Positions 8,144 through 15,674 of a stretch of 64,000 nt of DNA are shown piece by piece. The stretch comes from Citrobacter freundii (GTDB lineage: Bacteria > Bacteroidota > Bacteroidia > Chitinophagales > Chitinophagaceae), in NCBI GenBank assembly GCA_003243445.1, contig QFQQ01000021.1, forward strand, positions 1-64,000. The letters are read 5' to 3'. How positions within the stretch are numbered: position 1 is the stretch's first letter; each line of letters begins with the position of its first letter. The translations under genes were made by a program, and so were the position numbers. The notes under the pieces were generated by a model. That model saw only the letters and a program-made list of their open reading frames with translations, was not told the DNA's origin and did not search any database.

Positions 8144-10594
8144 TCAGCGGCGAAGTTTGTTGTAATCAAGAAAGTAAATAAAGCGCACGGTCAGTTCATT
8201 GCCATGTCTTTCATTCAGTGCCTGGCCAAGGTTGGGGAAATATCGTCTATACTGGTTGCCATCGATGGTATAATTATCTCCAAGCCAGTTTTTATAGGCC
8301 AGAATAAAACGGCTTCCGTAACGGAAATCCCAGGTAAAAAATGCGTCGGCATTAAAGTAATTTACATTTTGCGTAACGCCTCCTGAATAAGGCGTACTTG
8401 AGATCGCATTTCCTTGTTCGTCAAGATAAGCGATCCTGTTGACCGGAACCGGGCTCCAGTAATGTCTGACGCGGAATGTAAGATTAATGCGTGGAGTAAA
8501 ACTATAGATCCCGGAAAACAAGGAGGTCACTTCCTTGAAATCTATAAACGCGATGCGTGATCTTCCAAGTCCATCTTTACCGGCAGAAATGATATAATCC
8601 GTTTCGGTTTCGTACTCATGCGAGATCTCCAGAGACAGCTTATTATTTACGCGGTAGCGCAACCCGCCTACGATCTGGTAATATTTCTTTTCAGGATTCT
8701 TAAAAAATTTACCAACCAGCAATTCGTAGTTAAAGAAAAGCCGCTTACGGCTGTCGGAGCTTCCTGATAGACTCAGGTATCCGTATTGCGGTCTTCTCGC
8801 GTATTGATCAAAGCCGGAGTTGAGTACAAAATAATCATGCTGATCAGGCAGATACGAAGCCATCAAGGTTACATCCCAGAAATTTTTAAATATCCATGAA
8901 CCAGTGGCCTGGAAAGTAAGATCGTTGAATTTACCCGGTTTATATAACTGGCGGTGAATAACCGAAAGGCCATACTTGTAGTTCACAAAATGCTTCGAAG
9001 GCTCAAACTCGCTGTAAGAAATATCCATTGCACTGGTAACCTGGTTTGCGTTGGACAGATAGCCCAGGTCCGTCGGGTCATAGTTCAGCGAGCGGATATT
9101 GCTCTGCAAACCATACTGCCATTTGCCACTGACTTTTGCAGCCCTGAGCGAAGCATTGTATCCATCATACGAATCACCGTCAAACACTTTGCTGTAATCC
9201 ACCACACCGCGCAGGTTGTAGGTATTGTTTTTATCGTAAAGGCTGAAGTTCAGCCCTGAGACGTTTGCGTCCCGGTTATGACCATTGCGCAGAACATTTG
9301 TATTGGTGAAAGTAACATATGATCTTCCTTTCAATGCCTGATCCAGCACAAGGATATTGTAGTTCGTAAGTGATTCCGTCTGGATCCGCGTTTTCTCACC
9401 GGTCGCCTTGTTGCGGATGGTAGAATACATGGGTCCACTGATCGCATTAAAAAAACCTATTCCTAATTTTTCCTGTGTACGGCCCGAAAATTTGATGGCA
9501 TTATAAAGTTTGGTGCGGCCGGGGTTATCAATGATCTCAATATTGGGATCATTTTCGGCCATTTCCTGCACCGCATAAAACCCGGCCGGTGCTGCACCGA
9601 TCCTGCGTGAATAAAACAATCCCGATTTGTTGAAGATCTCTGTTCCTTCCGTAAAAAAAGGACGATACTCATCAAATCTCACTTCGTATGGAGTAAGGTT
9701 ATTGACGACGTTGTCGGAGATCACCTGGCCAAAGTCCGGGATCAGCGTTGCATCAAGGGTAAAGCTTTCATTCACGCCATATTTCACATCCATTCCTCCG
9801 CTCTTGAGCCATTCATCCCGGTAGCCGTCACGATCAGGGGTCTGGCGAAATCCCGTTGAGAGATAAGGTGAAAAACTAAGGCGCAGTGGCGGTTTGATAT
9901 TTTGCAATCCCTGCAGGGTGCCGAACTGGTTGACAAAACCATTTACCTGTGGATTTACAAAATTCCAGAAGGTTGTTTCATTATTGCGTCTTACGGAACG
10001 GAGAAATTGAAGTCCCCAGTTCTGCATCTCATCTTTGCTAAAGCGAAGCGAGAGATAAGGGATTTTCATTTCTACGATCCAGCCATCATTGCGGATGGAG
10101 ACTTTACTCTCCCAAACGGCATCCCAGGTTTTATCACCGTACTCGCCATAGCTCAGGGTAAGGTTGGGCGCAAGCCTGGCATCTGTCTGCACATTTGAGG
10201 AGGTCACCAAAAACTGGAAACCGTTCTGGTGATCATTGTAGGTGTCAAAAAAAACGGAAAAAAAATCGAGATCTTTCATCTGTTCCTCGTCGCGGGCGGT
10301 GATCTGGCGGCGGATCAGCGCGGGATCGTCATAGAGATAGGCGCCAATATAGATCGCATTATTGTCATAGATCACTTTTACCTCGGTACGCTGATTGGCG
10401 GGGGCGCCAACATTAGGAAAGTTCTGGATAAAACTGGTCGCAGGCATAACTCCCTGCCAGGCAATATCATCCAACAGTCCATCGATGACAGGTCCATGGT
10501 CGGTTTTGGTTGCTTGCAATGTTTTTCCCTGGGAGAAGATTGTCACATGGCCCAACAGCAGCAGACTCAACAAAAGAATTCTACTTCTACGCAT
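8144..10594 (-). CDS. DUF5916 domain protein with CBM9-like N-terminus, outer-membrane barrel
   Basis: This 816-residue exported protein has a signal peptide (hydrophobic residues 5-18, ending FSQG). A carbohydrate-binding family 9-like domain spans about residues 30-200 (DGLLDDIAWQGV, IYIGAYLYDD). A long C-terminal part is rich in alternating aromatic/polar beta strands and ends YNKLRR, as in DUF5916 barrels. Members are usually outer-membrane proteins of Bacteroidota; function is not established. A good promoter (TATATTTG) lies 17 bp before its start, so it is probably transcribed alone. It faces pdeM tail to tail. Confidence 0.85.
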   Translation of the reverse strand: MRRSRILLLSLLLLGHVTIFSQGKTLQATKTDHGPVIDGLLDDIAWQGVMPATSFIQNFPNVGAPANQRTEVKVIYDNNAIYIGAYLYDDPALIRRQITARDEEQMKDLDFFSVFFDTYNDHQNGFQFLVTSSNVQTDARLAPNLTLSYGEYGDKTWDAVWESKVSIRNDGWIVEMKIPYLSLRFSKDEMQNWGLQFLRSVRRNNETTFWNFVNPQVNGFVNQFGTLQGLQNIKPPLRLSFSPYLSTGFRQTPDRDGYRDEWLKSGGMDVKYGVNESFTLDATLIPDFGQVISDNVVNNLTPYEVRFDEYRPFFTEGTEIFNKSGLFYSRRIGAAPAGFYAVQEMAENDPNIEIIDNPGRTKLYNAIKFSGRTQEKLGIGFFNAISGPMYSTIRNKATGEKTRIQTESLTNYNILVLDQALKGRSYVTFTNTNVLRNGHNRDANVSGLNFSLYDKNNTYNLRGVVDYSKVFDGDSYDGYNASLRAAKVSGKWQYGLQSNIRSLNYDPTDLGYLSNANQVTSAMDISYSEFEPSKHFVNYKYGLSVIHRQLYKPGKFNDLTFQATGSWIFKNFWDVTLMASYLPDQHDYFVLNSGFDQYARRPQYGYLSLSGSSDSRKRLFFNYELLVGKFFKNPEKKYYQIVGGLRYRVNNKLSLEISHEYETETDYIISAGKDGLGRSRIAFIDFKEVTSLFSGIYSFTPRINLTFRVRHYWSPVPVNRIAYLDEQGNAISSTPYSGGVTQNVNYFNADAFFTWDFRYGSRFILAYKNWLGDNYTIDGNQYRRYFPNLGQALNERHGNELTVRFIYFLDYNKLRR

Positions 10595-10610
10595 ACAGTT
10601 AGTTCCCCGA

Positions 10611-10642
10611 CAAATATAAAAGTCTGTACTGAAGGGAAAAAA
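10611..10642 (-). promoter_or_regulatory. Bacteroidota-type promoter for the DUF5916 gene
   Basis: On the minus strand TATATTTG (10618 to 10611) matches the -7 consensus TAnnTTTG exactly. A T run ending at 10637 lies 18 nt upstream where TTTG is expected. Predicted transcription start is about ten bases before the ATG. Confidence 0.5.
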
Positions 10643-10693
10643 CCCGCCCGCGAAAAATTACAATATGATCGGAGTTTTTTTTCCGGGCGATGC

Positions 10694-11443
10694 TTAATTC
10701 ATCTTTTTCTTGAGGGAAACTACTTGTTCCTGGAGGTCGCTTACGATGTTTGCCAGTTGCCCCATATCCCAGCGGTGCTGATTGGTGGCTTTTGAGATGA
10801 TCATTTGGGCCTGCCACATTTCCAGCACATCGTCTGTATTAACTGTATAAGGCTGATAGACGGGGTTATCGCTCACGAGTGTCAGCTTATTTTTTGCACG
10901 AGGCATCCGCTGAACGCGTTTGTAAACGATGCCTTCGTTGCGGGAAACAACGATACAGGCCATATCATTTTTAAGGTCTTCGAAATTGTCAACCTTCTCT
11001 CCCACGATCACCGATCCACTTGGTGTTGGCAGCATTGAATCTCCGATGATCTCAAAAGCCCGGTAGTTACCACCGGCAAGCATCGGAAGGGTGAAAGTGT
11101 TCAGCTCATCCACGAACTCAGGATCAGCGTATCCTGCCAGGTAACCCGCCGCTGCCTTGACCGGCACAAACGGAATATCTGAGCGGCCGGAAGCCAGCTT
11201 CATCGCGCGGCGCTTCGCCAGGTAATTCGTTTTATTTTCACTGAGATCTTTCCTGAGAATATCATCCAGTGTAAGCTTAAAAATATCGCACACCACTTCC
11301 AGCACATCTATACGGGGCTCCGCCCTCTCCTCCTCATACGCACCCAGCAATGAGCGTTTGATACGAAGCTTATTTGCAAACTCTTCCTGTGTCCATCCAC
11401 GAAGTTTGCGCAGGTATTTCAGATTCTGGTTAGATATTGCCAT
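10694..11443 (-). CDS. LexA/CI-like transcriptional regulator (XRE helix-turn-helix plus S24 peptidase-like domain)
   Basis: This 249-residue protein has an N-terminal XRE helix-turn-helix (about 5-62), a linker containing KAAAGY (96-101) that resembles the Ala-Gly self-cleavage site, and an S24 domain with GDSM (S136) and VYKRV (K175) as the Ser-Lys dyad. The C-terminus (about 225-249) looks like a short coiled coil. Such proteins repress genes and may self-cleave after DNA damage. Location near the ligase-associated repair genes fits a damage response but does not prove it. Two direct repeats just upstream of its start look like its own operator. Nothing is broken. Confidence 0.9.
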   Translation of the reverse strand: MAISNQNLKYLRKLRGWTQEEFANKLRIKRSLLGAYEEERAEPRIDVLEVVCDIFKLTLDDILRKDLSENKTNYLAKRRAMKLASGRSDIPFVPVKAAAGYLAGYADPEFVDELNTFTLPMLAGGNYRAFEIIGDSMLPTPSGSVIVGEKVDNFEDLKNDMACIVVSRNEGIVYKRVQRMPRAKNKLTLVSDNPVYQPYTVNTDDVLEMWQAQMIISKATNQHRWDMGQLANIVSDLQEQVVSLKKKMN

Positions 11444-11448
11444 GATAA

Positions 11449-11483
11449 ACTAACTTATTTAGCGCAAAATACTAATTTATTTA
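11449..11483 (-). promoter_or_regulatory. Candidate operator: two 13-bp direct repeats, 22 bp apart
   Basis: ACTAACTTATTTA (11449-11461) and ACTAATTTATTTA (11471-11483) match at 12 of 13 positions. Their 22-bp period is about two helical turns, and they lie just before the XRE/S24 regulator's ATG. This arrangement suggests side-by-side binding by that regulator (autoregulation). Confidence 0.5.
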
Positions 11484-11504
11484 ACACGGCCAAAAAAAAG
11501 CGGG

Positions 11505-11678
11505 GCAGACCACGGACCGCCGACCGCGGACCGCAGACGGTCGTGCAAAAATGAACGGTCTGAGACAGATTGAAGTTTCATAACCGCATTAAAGTGGTTC
11601 TCTCGTTGCCATTCGATGATTAAAACCTGATCATTCCGAAACGACCGTCTGCCGTCCGCGGTCGGCGGTCTGCGGTCC
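11505..11678. repeat. Family 1 heptamer inverted-arm element, copy c
   Basis: The left arm (11505-11544) and right arm (11641-11678) are inverted copies matching at about 34 of 37 positions, separated by a 96-bp loop. The element fills most of the divergent space between the XRE/S24 gene and surE. Confidence 0.85.
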
Positions 11679-11739
11679 TCTCTTCTTTTTTCCCTAATCC
11701 CTTGACACCTCGGAAAATATTATCAACTTTGTCCCTTCT

Positions 11740-12564
11740 ATGCCAACAAAGAAAAAAACCACATCCGCGAAAAAAGTCAAAGCTGCAAAAGTGACCGGGA
11801 AAGATATACCGGTTATTCTCATCACAAATGACGATGGCGTTACTGCTCCCGGGATCATGAACCTGGTAGATGCTGTAAAAGACATGGGAAAGATCGTTGT
11901 CGTCGCCCCGGATAAACCACAGTCGGGCATGGGTCATGCCATTACGATCGGTCATCCGCTTCGTTTGCAGAAAGTAAATATGTTCGGCGATATTGAAGCG
12001 TATTCCTGCACCGGCACCCCGGTGGATTGCGTAAAACTTGCCGTTGACAAAGTATTGCACCGCAAACCGGATCTTTGCCTCAGCGGGATCAACCACGGCG
12101 CCAACCATAGCATCAACGTGATCTACTCAGGCACCATGTCCGCTGCCGTTGAAGCCGCGATCGAAAGCATTCCTTCAGCTGGTTTTTCCCTCCTCGATTA
12201 CAGCATCGATGCTGATTTTTCAGGAGCAAAAAAATACGCGAGAATGGTTGTTGAGAAAATGCTCACGACAAAGTTGGATAAACACACCGTGTTTAATGTA
12301 AATATCCCTGCGCTTCCTGCAGAGCATCTCAAAGGCTTAAAGGTCTGTAAACAGGCGTATGCGAAGTATGAAGAAGACTTTATCGAACGGCAGGATCCGC
12401 ATGGCCGCGTTTATTACTGGCTGACAGGCGAATTTGTAAACTTTGATAAAGCAAAGGATACAGATGTGTGGGCGCTCTCAAACGGATACGTAAGTTTGGT
12501 TCCTGTGCAATTTGATCTGACAAACTACGTTCTTAAGTCCAAACTTGAAAAACTTTGGAAATAA
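11740..12564 (+). CDS. surE: 5'/3'-nucleotidase SurE
   Basis: SurE removes phosphate from nucleoside monophosphates and is metal dependent. The 274-residue protein shows the diagnostic NDDG (30-33) with the paired aspartates, a PDKPQSGMGHAIT segment, a SYSCTGTPVDCV-like strand, LSGINHGANHS and YSGTMSAA. A lysine-rich N-terminal extension of about 20 residues (KKKTTSAKKVKAAK) precedes the core and is longer than in most SurE proteins; an internal start is not supported by any other ATG before the core. Its stop overlaps the start of the next gene, indicating coupling. Confidence 0.95.
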   Translation: MPTKKKTTSAKKVKAAKVTGKDIPVILITNDDGVTAPGIMNLVDAVKDMGKIVVVAPDKPQSGMGHAITIGHPLRLQKVNMFGDIEAYSCTGTPVDCVKLAVDKVLHRKPDLCLSGINHGANHSINVIYSGTMSAAVEAAIESIPSAGFSLLDYSIDADFSGAKKYARMVVEKMLTTKLDKHTVFNVNIPALPAEHLKGLKVCKQAYAKYEEDFIERQDPHGRVYYWLTGEFVNFDKAKDTDVWALSNGYVSLVPVQFDLTNYVLKSKLEKLWK

Positions 12565-12860
12565 TGATATTCAAACGGGATAACCTTCAACTCGGATTGA
12601 TCCTTGGGCTTATCGGCCCGGTCATTGGCCTGCTCGTCATTTATATGGCCAAGTATTCATCAGTATCGCTGGGCGTTTTCCTGGAAGACCTTTTTTCCAA
12701 CAAAAGATTGCTCACCCCTACCGCATCGCTTTCATTGTTGGCAAATGTGGCTTTATTCACCATTTTTGTGAATACCCGCCGCGACCGGACCGCAAGAGGC
12801 ATTTTTCTCGTCACAGTTGTCTTCGGTATCGCGATATTGATCCTGAAGATCCTGAATTGA
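12564..12860 (+). CDS. Small membrane protein of unknown function, between surE and lpxB
   Basis: The 98-residue product has three hydrophobic segments (about 9-28, 53-71 and 78-96), with basic residues at both turns (NTRRDR), so it should sit in the inner membrane. The ATG at 12564 overlaps the surE stop by one base (TAATG), a typical translational coupling; a TTG at 12555 is less likely. No catalytic motif is visible. Comparable small genes often occur between surE and lpxB in Bacteroidota, from memory. Function unknown. Confidence 0.75.
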   Translation: MIFKRDNLQLGLILGLIGPVIGLLVIYMAKYSSVSLGVFLEDLFSNKRLLTPTASLSLLANVALFTIFVNTRRDRTARGIFLVTVVFGIAILILKILN

Positions 12861-12878
12861 CGCCTCATCCGGCAGCAA

Positions 12879-12955
12879 TTCAAAAGTCAAAAGTAAAAAT
12901 TAAAAAAATGCTCCGTCGGGGAGTTTTTTTAATTTTTACTTTTGAATTTTGAATT
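12879..12955. repeat. Family 4 (A/T-rich heptamer) inverted-arm element before lpxB, terminator-like
   Basis: TCAAAAG/TAAAAAT heptamers (12879-12907) are mirrored by TTTTTACTTTTGAATTTTG (12923-12955). The tip is CTCC GTCG GGAG followed by eight T residues, so the top of the hairpin looks like an intrinsic terminator. It ends five bases before the lpxB ATG and could attenuate lpxB transcription from surE. Confidence 0.7.
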
Positions 12956-12959
12956 TACC

Positions 12960-14108
12960 ATGAAATATTACATCATAGCCGGCGAAGCATCAGGCGATCT
13001 GCATGGCAGCAATCTTATCCGCGAGATCAGAAAGCTTGATACAACTGCGAACATCCGTTGCTGGGGCGGTGATAAAATGCAGGCTGCCGGCGGCGAACTT
13101 GTCAAACACTATCGCGATCTCGCCTTCATGGGTTTCACTGAAGTGCTGATGAACCTCCGCACTATTTTCCGCAATCTCAAATTCTGCAAAGAAGATATAC
13201 TGGCTTACAAACCGGATACGCTGATCCTGATCGACTATCCCGGGTTCAATCTCCGCATTGCCAAATGGGCGCGCGAACAGGGATTGAAGGTGATCTTCTA
13301 TATCAGCCCGCAGGTATGGGCCTGGAAAGAAGGACGGGTAAAAATGATGAAGGAATGTATTGATAAAATGCTGGTGATACTTCCTTTTGAAAAGGACTAC
13401 TTCAAAAACAAATGGAACTGGGATGTTGAATATGTAGGGCACCCGCTGGTGGAAGTGGTGGAAGCCAAACAAGCCGAACCAGCGCCGCCTTCGTTTGCTG
13501 ACAAACCGATCATTGCCTTATTGCCCGGCAGCCGCAAACAGGAAATCCTGAAAAAGCTGCCCGTCATGCTGGAACTGAGCCCGCGCTTTCCCGATCACCA
13601 GTTCGTAGTGGCCAAAGCTCCCGGCCTGGAGGAGAGTTTCTATGATGAACTGATGAAGGATTACAACAACGTTTCTTACGTTTCCAATAAAACTTACGAC
13701 CTCCTGCGTCAATCCAAAGCCGCATTGGTAACTTCCGGTACTGCCACACTGGAAACGGCCTTGTTTGCCGTACCGGAAGTGGTTTGCTACAAAGGCTCTC
13801 CCATCTCTTACGAGATCGCCAAACGCGTGATCAAAGTGAAATACATTTCACTGGTCAACCTGATCATGGATAAACTGGTGGTAAAGGAATTGATCCAACA
13901 CGAACTCACGGTCGAAAACCTGCACAGAGAATTAAATGAGCTGCTGAACAATCCGGAAAGACAGGCACAACTGAAAAAAGATTACAGCGATCTGCGCCAA
14001 CTGCTCAGCGAAGGCGGCCATGCTTCACAGAAGGCGGCGGTGTCTATTGTGAGCTGGTTGAGAGAAGGTAGTAAAGATCAGGTTCCAGAGGTTCCAGAGG
14101 TTTCATAG
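12960..14108 (+). CDS. lpxB: Lipid-A-disaccharide synthase
   Basis: LpxB joins UDP-2,3-diacylglucosamine and lipid X to give the lipid A disaccharide, at the cytoplasmic face of the inner membrane. The protein (382 residues) starts MKYYIIAGEASGDLHG, the signature N-terminus, and contains YISPQVWAWK, EYVGHPLVE, ALLPGSRKQEI and the donor-binding segment TSGTATLETALF. The ATG at 12960 is preferred over an upstream TTG inside the repeat hairpin. The last ten codons (DQVPEVPEVS) are encoded by a family 2 repeat, giving an unusual C-terminal tail. Confidence 0.95.
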   Translation: MKYYIIAGEASGDLHGSNLIREIRKLDTTANIRCWGGDKMQAAGGELVKHYRDLAFMGFTEVLMNLRTIFRNLKFCKEDILAYKPDTLILIDYPGFNLRIAKWAREQGLKVIFYISPQVWAWKEGRVKMMKECIDKMLVILPFEKDYFKNKWNWDVEYVGHPLVEVVEAKQAEPAPPSFADKPIIALLPGSRKQEILKKLPVMLELSPRFPDHQFVVAKAPGLEESFYDELMKDYNNVSYVSNKTYDLLRQSKAALVTSGTATLETALFAVPEVVCYKGSPISYEIAKRVIKVKYISLVNLIMDKLVVKELIQHELTVENLHRELNELLNNPERQAQLKKDYSDLRQLLSEGGHASQKAAVSIVSWLREGSKDQVPEVPEVS

Positions 14109-14121
14109 GTTTGACAGGTTA
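14082..14121. repeat. Family 2 nonamer repeat, single arm inside the lpxB 3' end
   Basis: GGTTCCAGAGGTTCCAGAGG-type units overlap the final codons and stop of lpxB. The nearest inverted arms lie beyond the DUF6728 gene at 14429-14478. Confidence 0.75.
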
Positions 14122-14150
14122 GCGCAGCCTGTTCAAATAATAAGACCTAC

Positions 14151-14315
14151 CTATTTGCGCAGCAATTTGATAGCGAGCAGGATGAGACATAAAAGAAAAA
14201 CCGCGATGCTGATCCGGTTACTCCAGTGCATCGCTTTGATCTCCCGGTTTGTCGGCTGGTTGGGATCTTTCTTCTTAATAAAAAAATATTCCCCTAATTG
14301 TCTGAATACGCCCAT
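14151..14315 (-). CDS. DUF6728 family membrane microprotein
   Basis: A 54-residue protein runs from ATG (14315) to TAG (14151). It begins MGVFRQLGEYFFIKKKDPNQ and has one hydrophobic segment at residues 36-50 (SIAVFLLCLILLAIK) flanked by basic residues, ending LLRK. The QLGEYFFIKKKDP start resembles the DUF6728 family of short Bacteroidota membrane proteins. Function is unknown. It is enclosed by family 2 repeat arms on both sides and convergent with lpxB. It is easily missed because of its length. Confidence 0.75.
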   Translation of the reverse strand: MGVFRQLGEYFFIKKKDPNQPTNREIKAMHWSNRISIAVFLLCLILLAIKLLRK

Positions 14316-14332
14316 GAGGCAAAGGTAGGATT

Positions 14333-14480
14333 TTGAGAGGTTCCAGGATTTCCAGAAGTTTCAGAGGTTCCAGGGGTTGCTGCCGCGATTTGAACATTTC
14401 ATCTCCAGAGCTTTCTGCGATGTGTAAGAACCTCTGGAACTTCTGGAACCTTTGGAACTCCTGGAACCTCCCAAACCTTC
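14333..14480. repeat. Family 2 nonamer inverted-arm element, copy c
   Basis: The left arm (14335-14390) ends in GGTTGCTGCCGCG. The right arm (14429-14478) has GGAACCTCT-type units. It lies between the DUF6728 gene and the kinase gene and stops four bases from the kinase stop codon. Confidence 0.8.
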
Positions 14481-14483
14481 CCT

Positions 14484-15521
14484 TCACAAACAGAGCACCC
14501 TCCTCTTCTCCATCAACTTCTCCAGCAACACCCCCTGATTCCCCGCACGCACCAGATTATGCCCCGGATAAGAGGGATGATAGTATGGATCGCCTCTCAA
14601 ATAATCAGTCAGAAAACGGAGTGCCTGCATGTAGGTCATGAAAAGCGCTGAGTAAAAAAAATGATCTTTTTCCTGGTCCGTGAGTTCATCTTCCATTTCT
14701 TCCATGTATCCTTCCAGGATCGCCTCGTAGAAATCTTCACGTATATAGATCTGGTCAGTATCTTTTTCTTCCTCGCTTACGGGCGACAGATACGTCCGCA
14801 TCATATCACCCAGATCACTGATGAAATAACCCGGCATCAGCGTGTCAAGATCGATTACACAAATGCCTTTCCCGGCCGCGTCAAAGAGTACATTGCTGAT
14901 CTTTGTATCATGATGAGTAACACGTATGCGGAAGGATGGATCAGCTTTGATCTTCCTGAACGTTTCAACGATCTCGCTTTTACCGAGTAACAGGTGCGTG
15001 ATCTCGCGTGACTCTTTTATCCTTGACGCATTGCCCGCATTCAACGCTGCAACAAACTCATTATACCTGTATTCCAGGTCATGAAAAAAAGGAATGGTGA
15101 TGCGAAGTTGCCGGGCATCAAAACCGGAGAGCAGACGGGTGAATTTCCCGAACTGCTTTGCAGCTTCATAAGCCTGCGTTGTTGTTTCAACCGTATCCTT
15201 TGAATGTGAACCATACACAAAAGGAAACAAGCGATAATAACCTTCTCCTTCGCGATAGATCAGCGAACCTTCCTGTCCCGACTGAATGGGTGCAATAAAT
15301 GTATAATCCGGGTGATGCTCCTTCAGGTATGCAGATACCATATCCAGGTTGCTTGCGATATCATCCGGGGAAGCAAAGACCTCTTCATTGATCTTTTGCA
15401 AAACAAATGCCTGGTCTTCCATAAAGACCTTCCAGGTATGATTGATCAGGCCGGAGCCGATCCTTTCAAGATTCACCTGCCTGGGTTGAAAGCCAAAAGC
15501 AGCCAGCACAGATTCATTCAT
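14484..15521 (-). CDS. NahK-like N-acetylhexosamine kinase (APH-fold phosphotransferase)
   Basis: This 345-residue protein has the aminoglycoside-phosphotransferase/choline-kinase fold. The catalytic loop THHDTKISNVLFD and the metal-binding segment VIDLDTLMPGYFISDLGD closely resemble those of NahK-type N-acetylhexosamine 1-kinases. It would phosphorylate GalNAc or GlcNAc in the cytoplasm. The ATG at 15521 is chosen over a GTG one codon earlier. It follows the GH109 gene on the same strand across a 153-bp gap, which supports a GalNAc salvage role. Substrate choice is inferred; a general sugar or choline kinase is possible. Confidence 0.75.
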   Translation of the reverse strand: MNESVLAAFGFQPRQVNLERIGSGLINHTWKVFMEDQAFVLQKINEEVFASPDDIASNLDMVSAYLKEHHPDYTFIAPIQSGQEGSLIYREGEGYYRLFPFVYGSHSKDTVETTTQAYEAAKQFGKFTRLLSGFDARQLRITIPFFHDLEYRYNEFVAALNAGNASRIKESREITHLLLGKSEIVETFRKIKADPSFRIRVTHHDTKISNVLFDAAGKGICVIDLDTLMPGYFISDLGDMMRTYLSPVSEEEKDTDQIYIREDFYEAILEGYMEEMEDELTDQEKDHFFYSALFMTYMQALRFLTDYLRGDPYYHPSYPGHNLVRAGNQGVLLEKLMEKRRVLCL

Positions 15522-15556
15522 CACATTTAATTTTTAGGTATGTTCATTAGTCGGAA

Positions 15557-15669
15557 GATCGATGTTGGATGTTCGATGGTCGATGATCGGTGATCGGTGA
15601 TCAGGGAGTGATAAGTGTCGATTTATTCAAATCGTTTATCCCCCATCGAACATCCAACATAGAACATCC
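15557..15669. repeat. Family 3 (GATSGAT heptamer) inverted-arm element, copy a
   Basis: The left arm (15557-15605) is GATGTTGGATGTTCGATGG-type heptamers. The right arm (15640-15669) is CCATCGAACATCCAACAT. It fills the GH109-kinase gap and ends five bases from the GH109 stop codon. Confidence 0.8.
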
Positions 15670-15674
15670 TTTCT

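Noticed and set aside
8117..8386. Plus-strand open frame opposite the DUF5916 gene
   Set aside because: It is antisense to the strong minus-strand coding region and matches no family.
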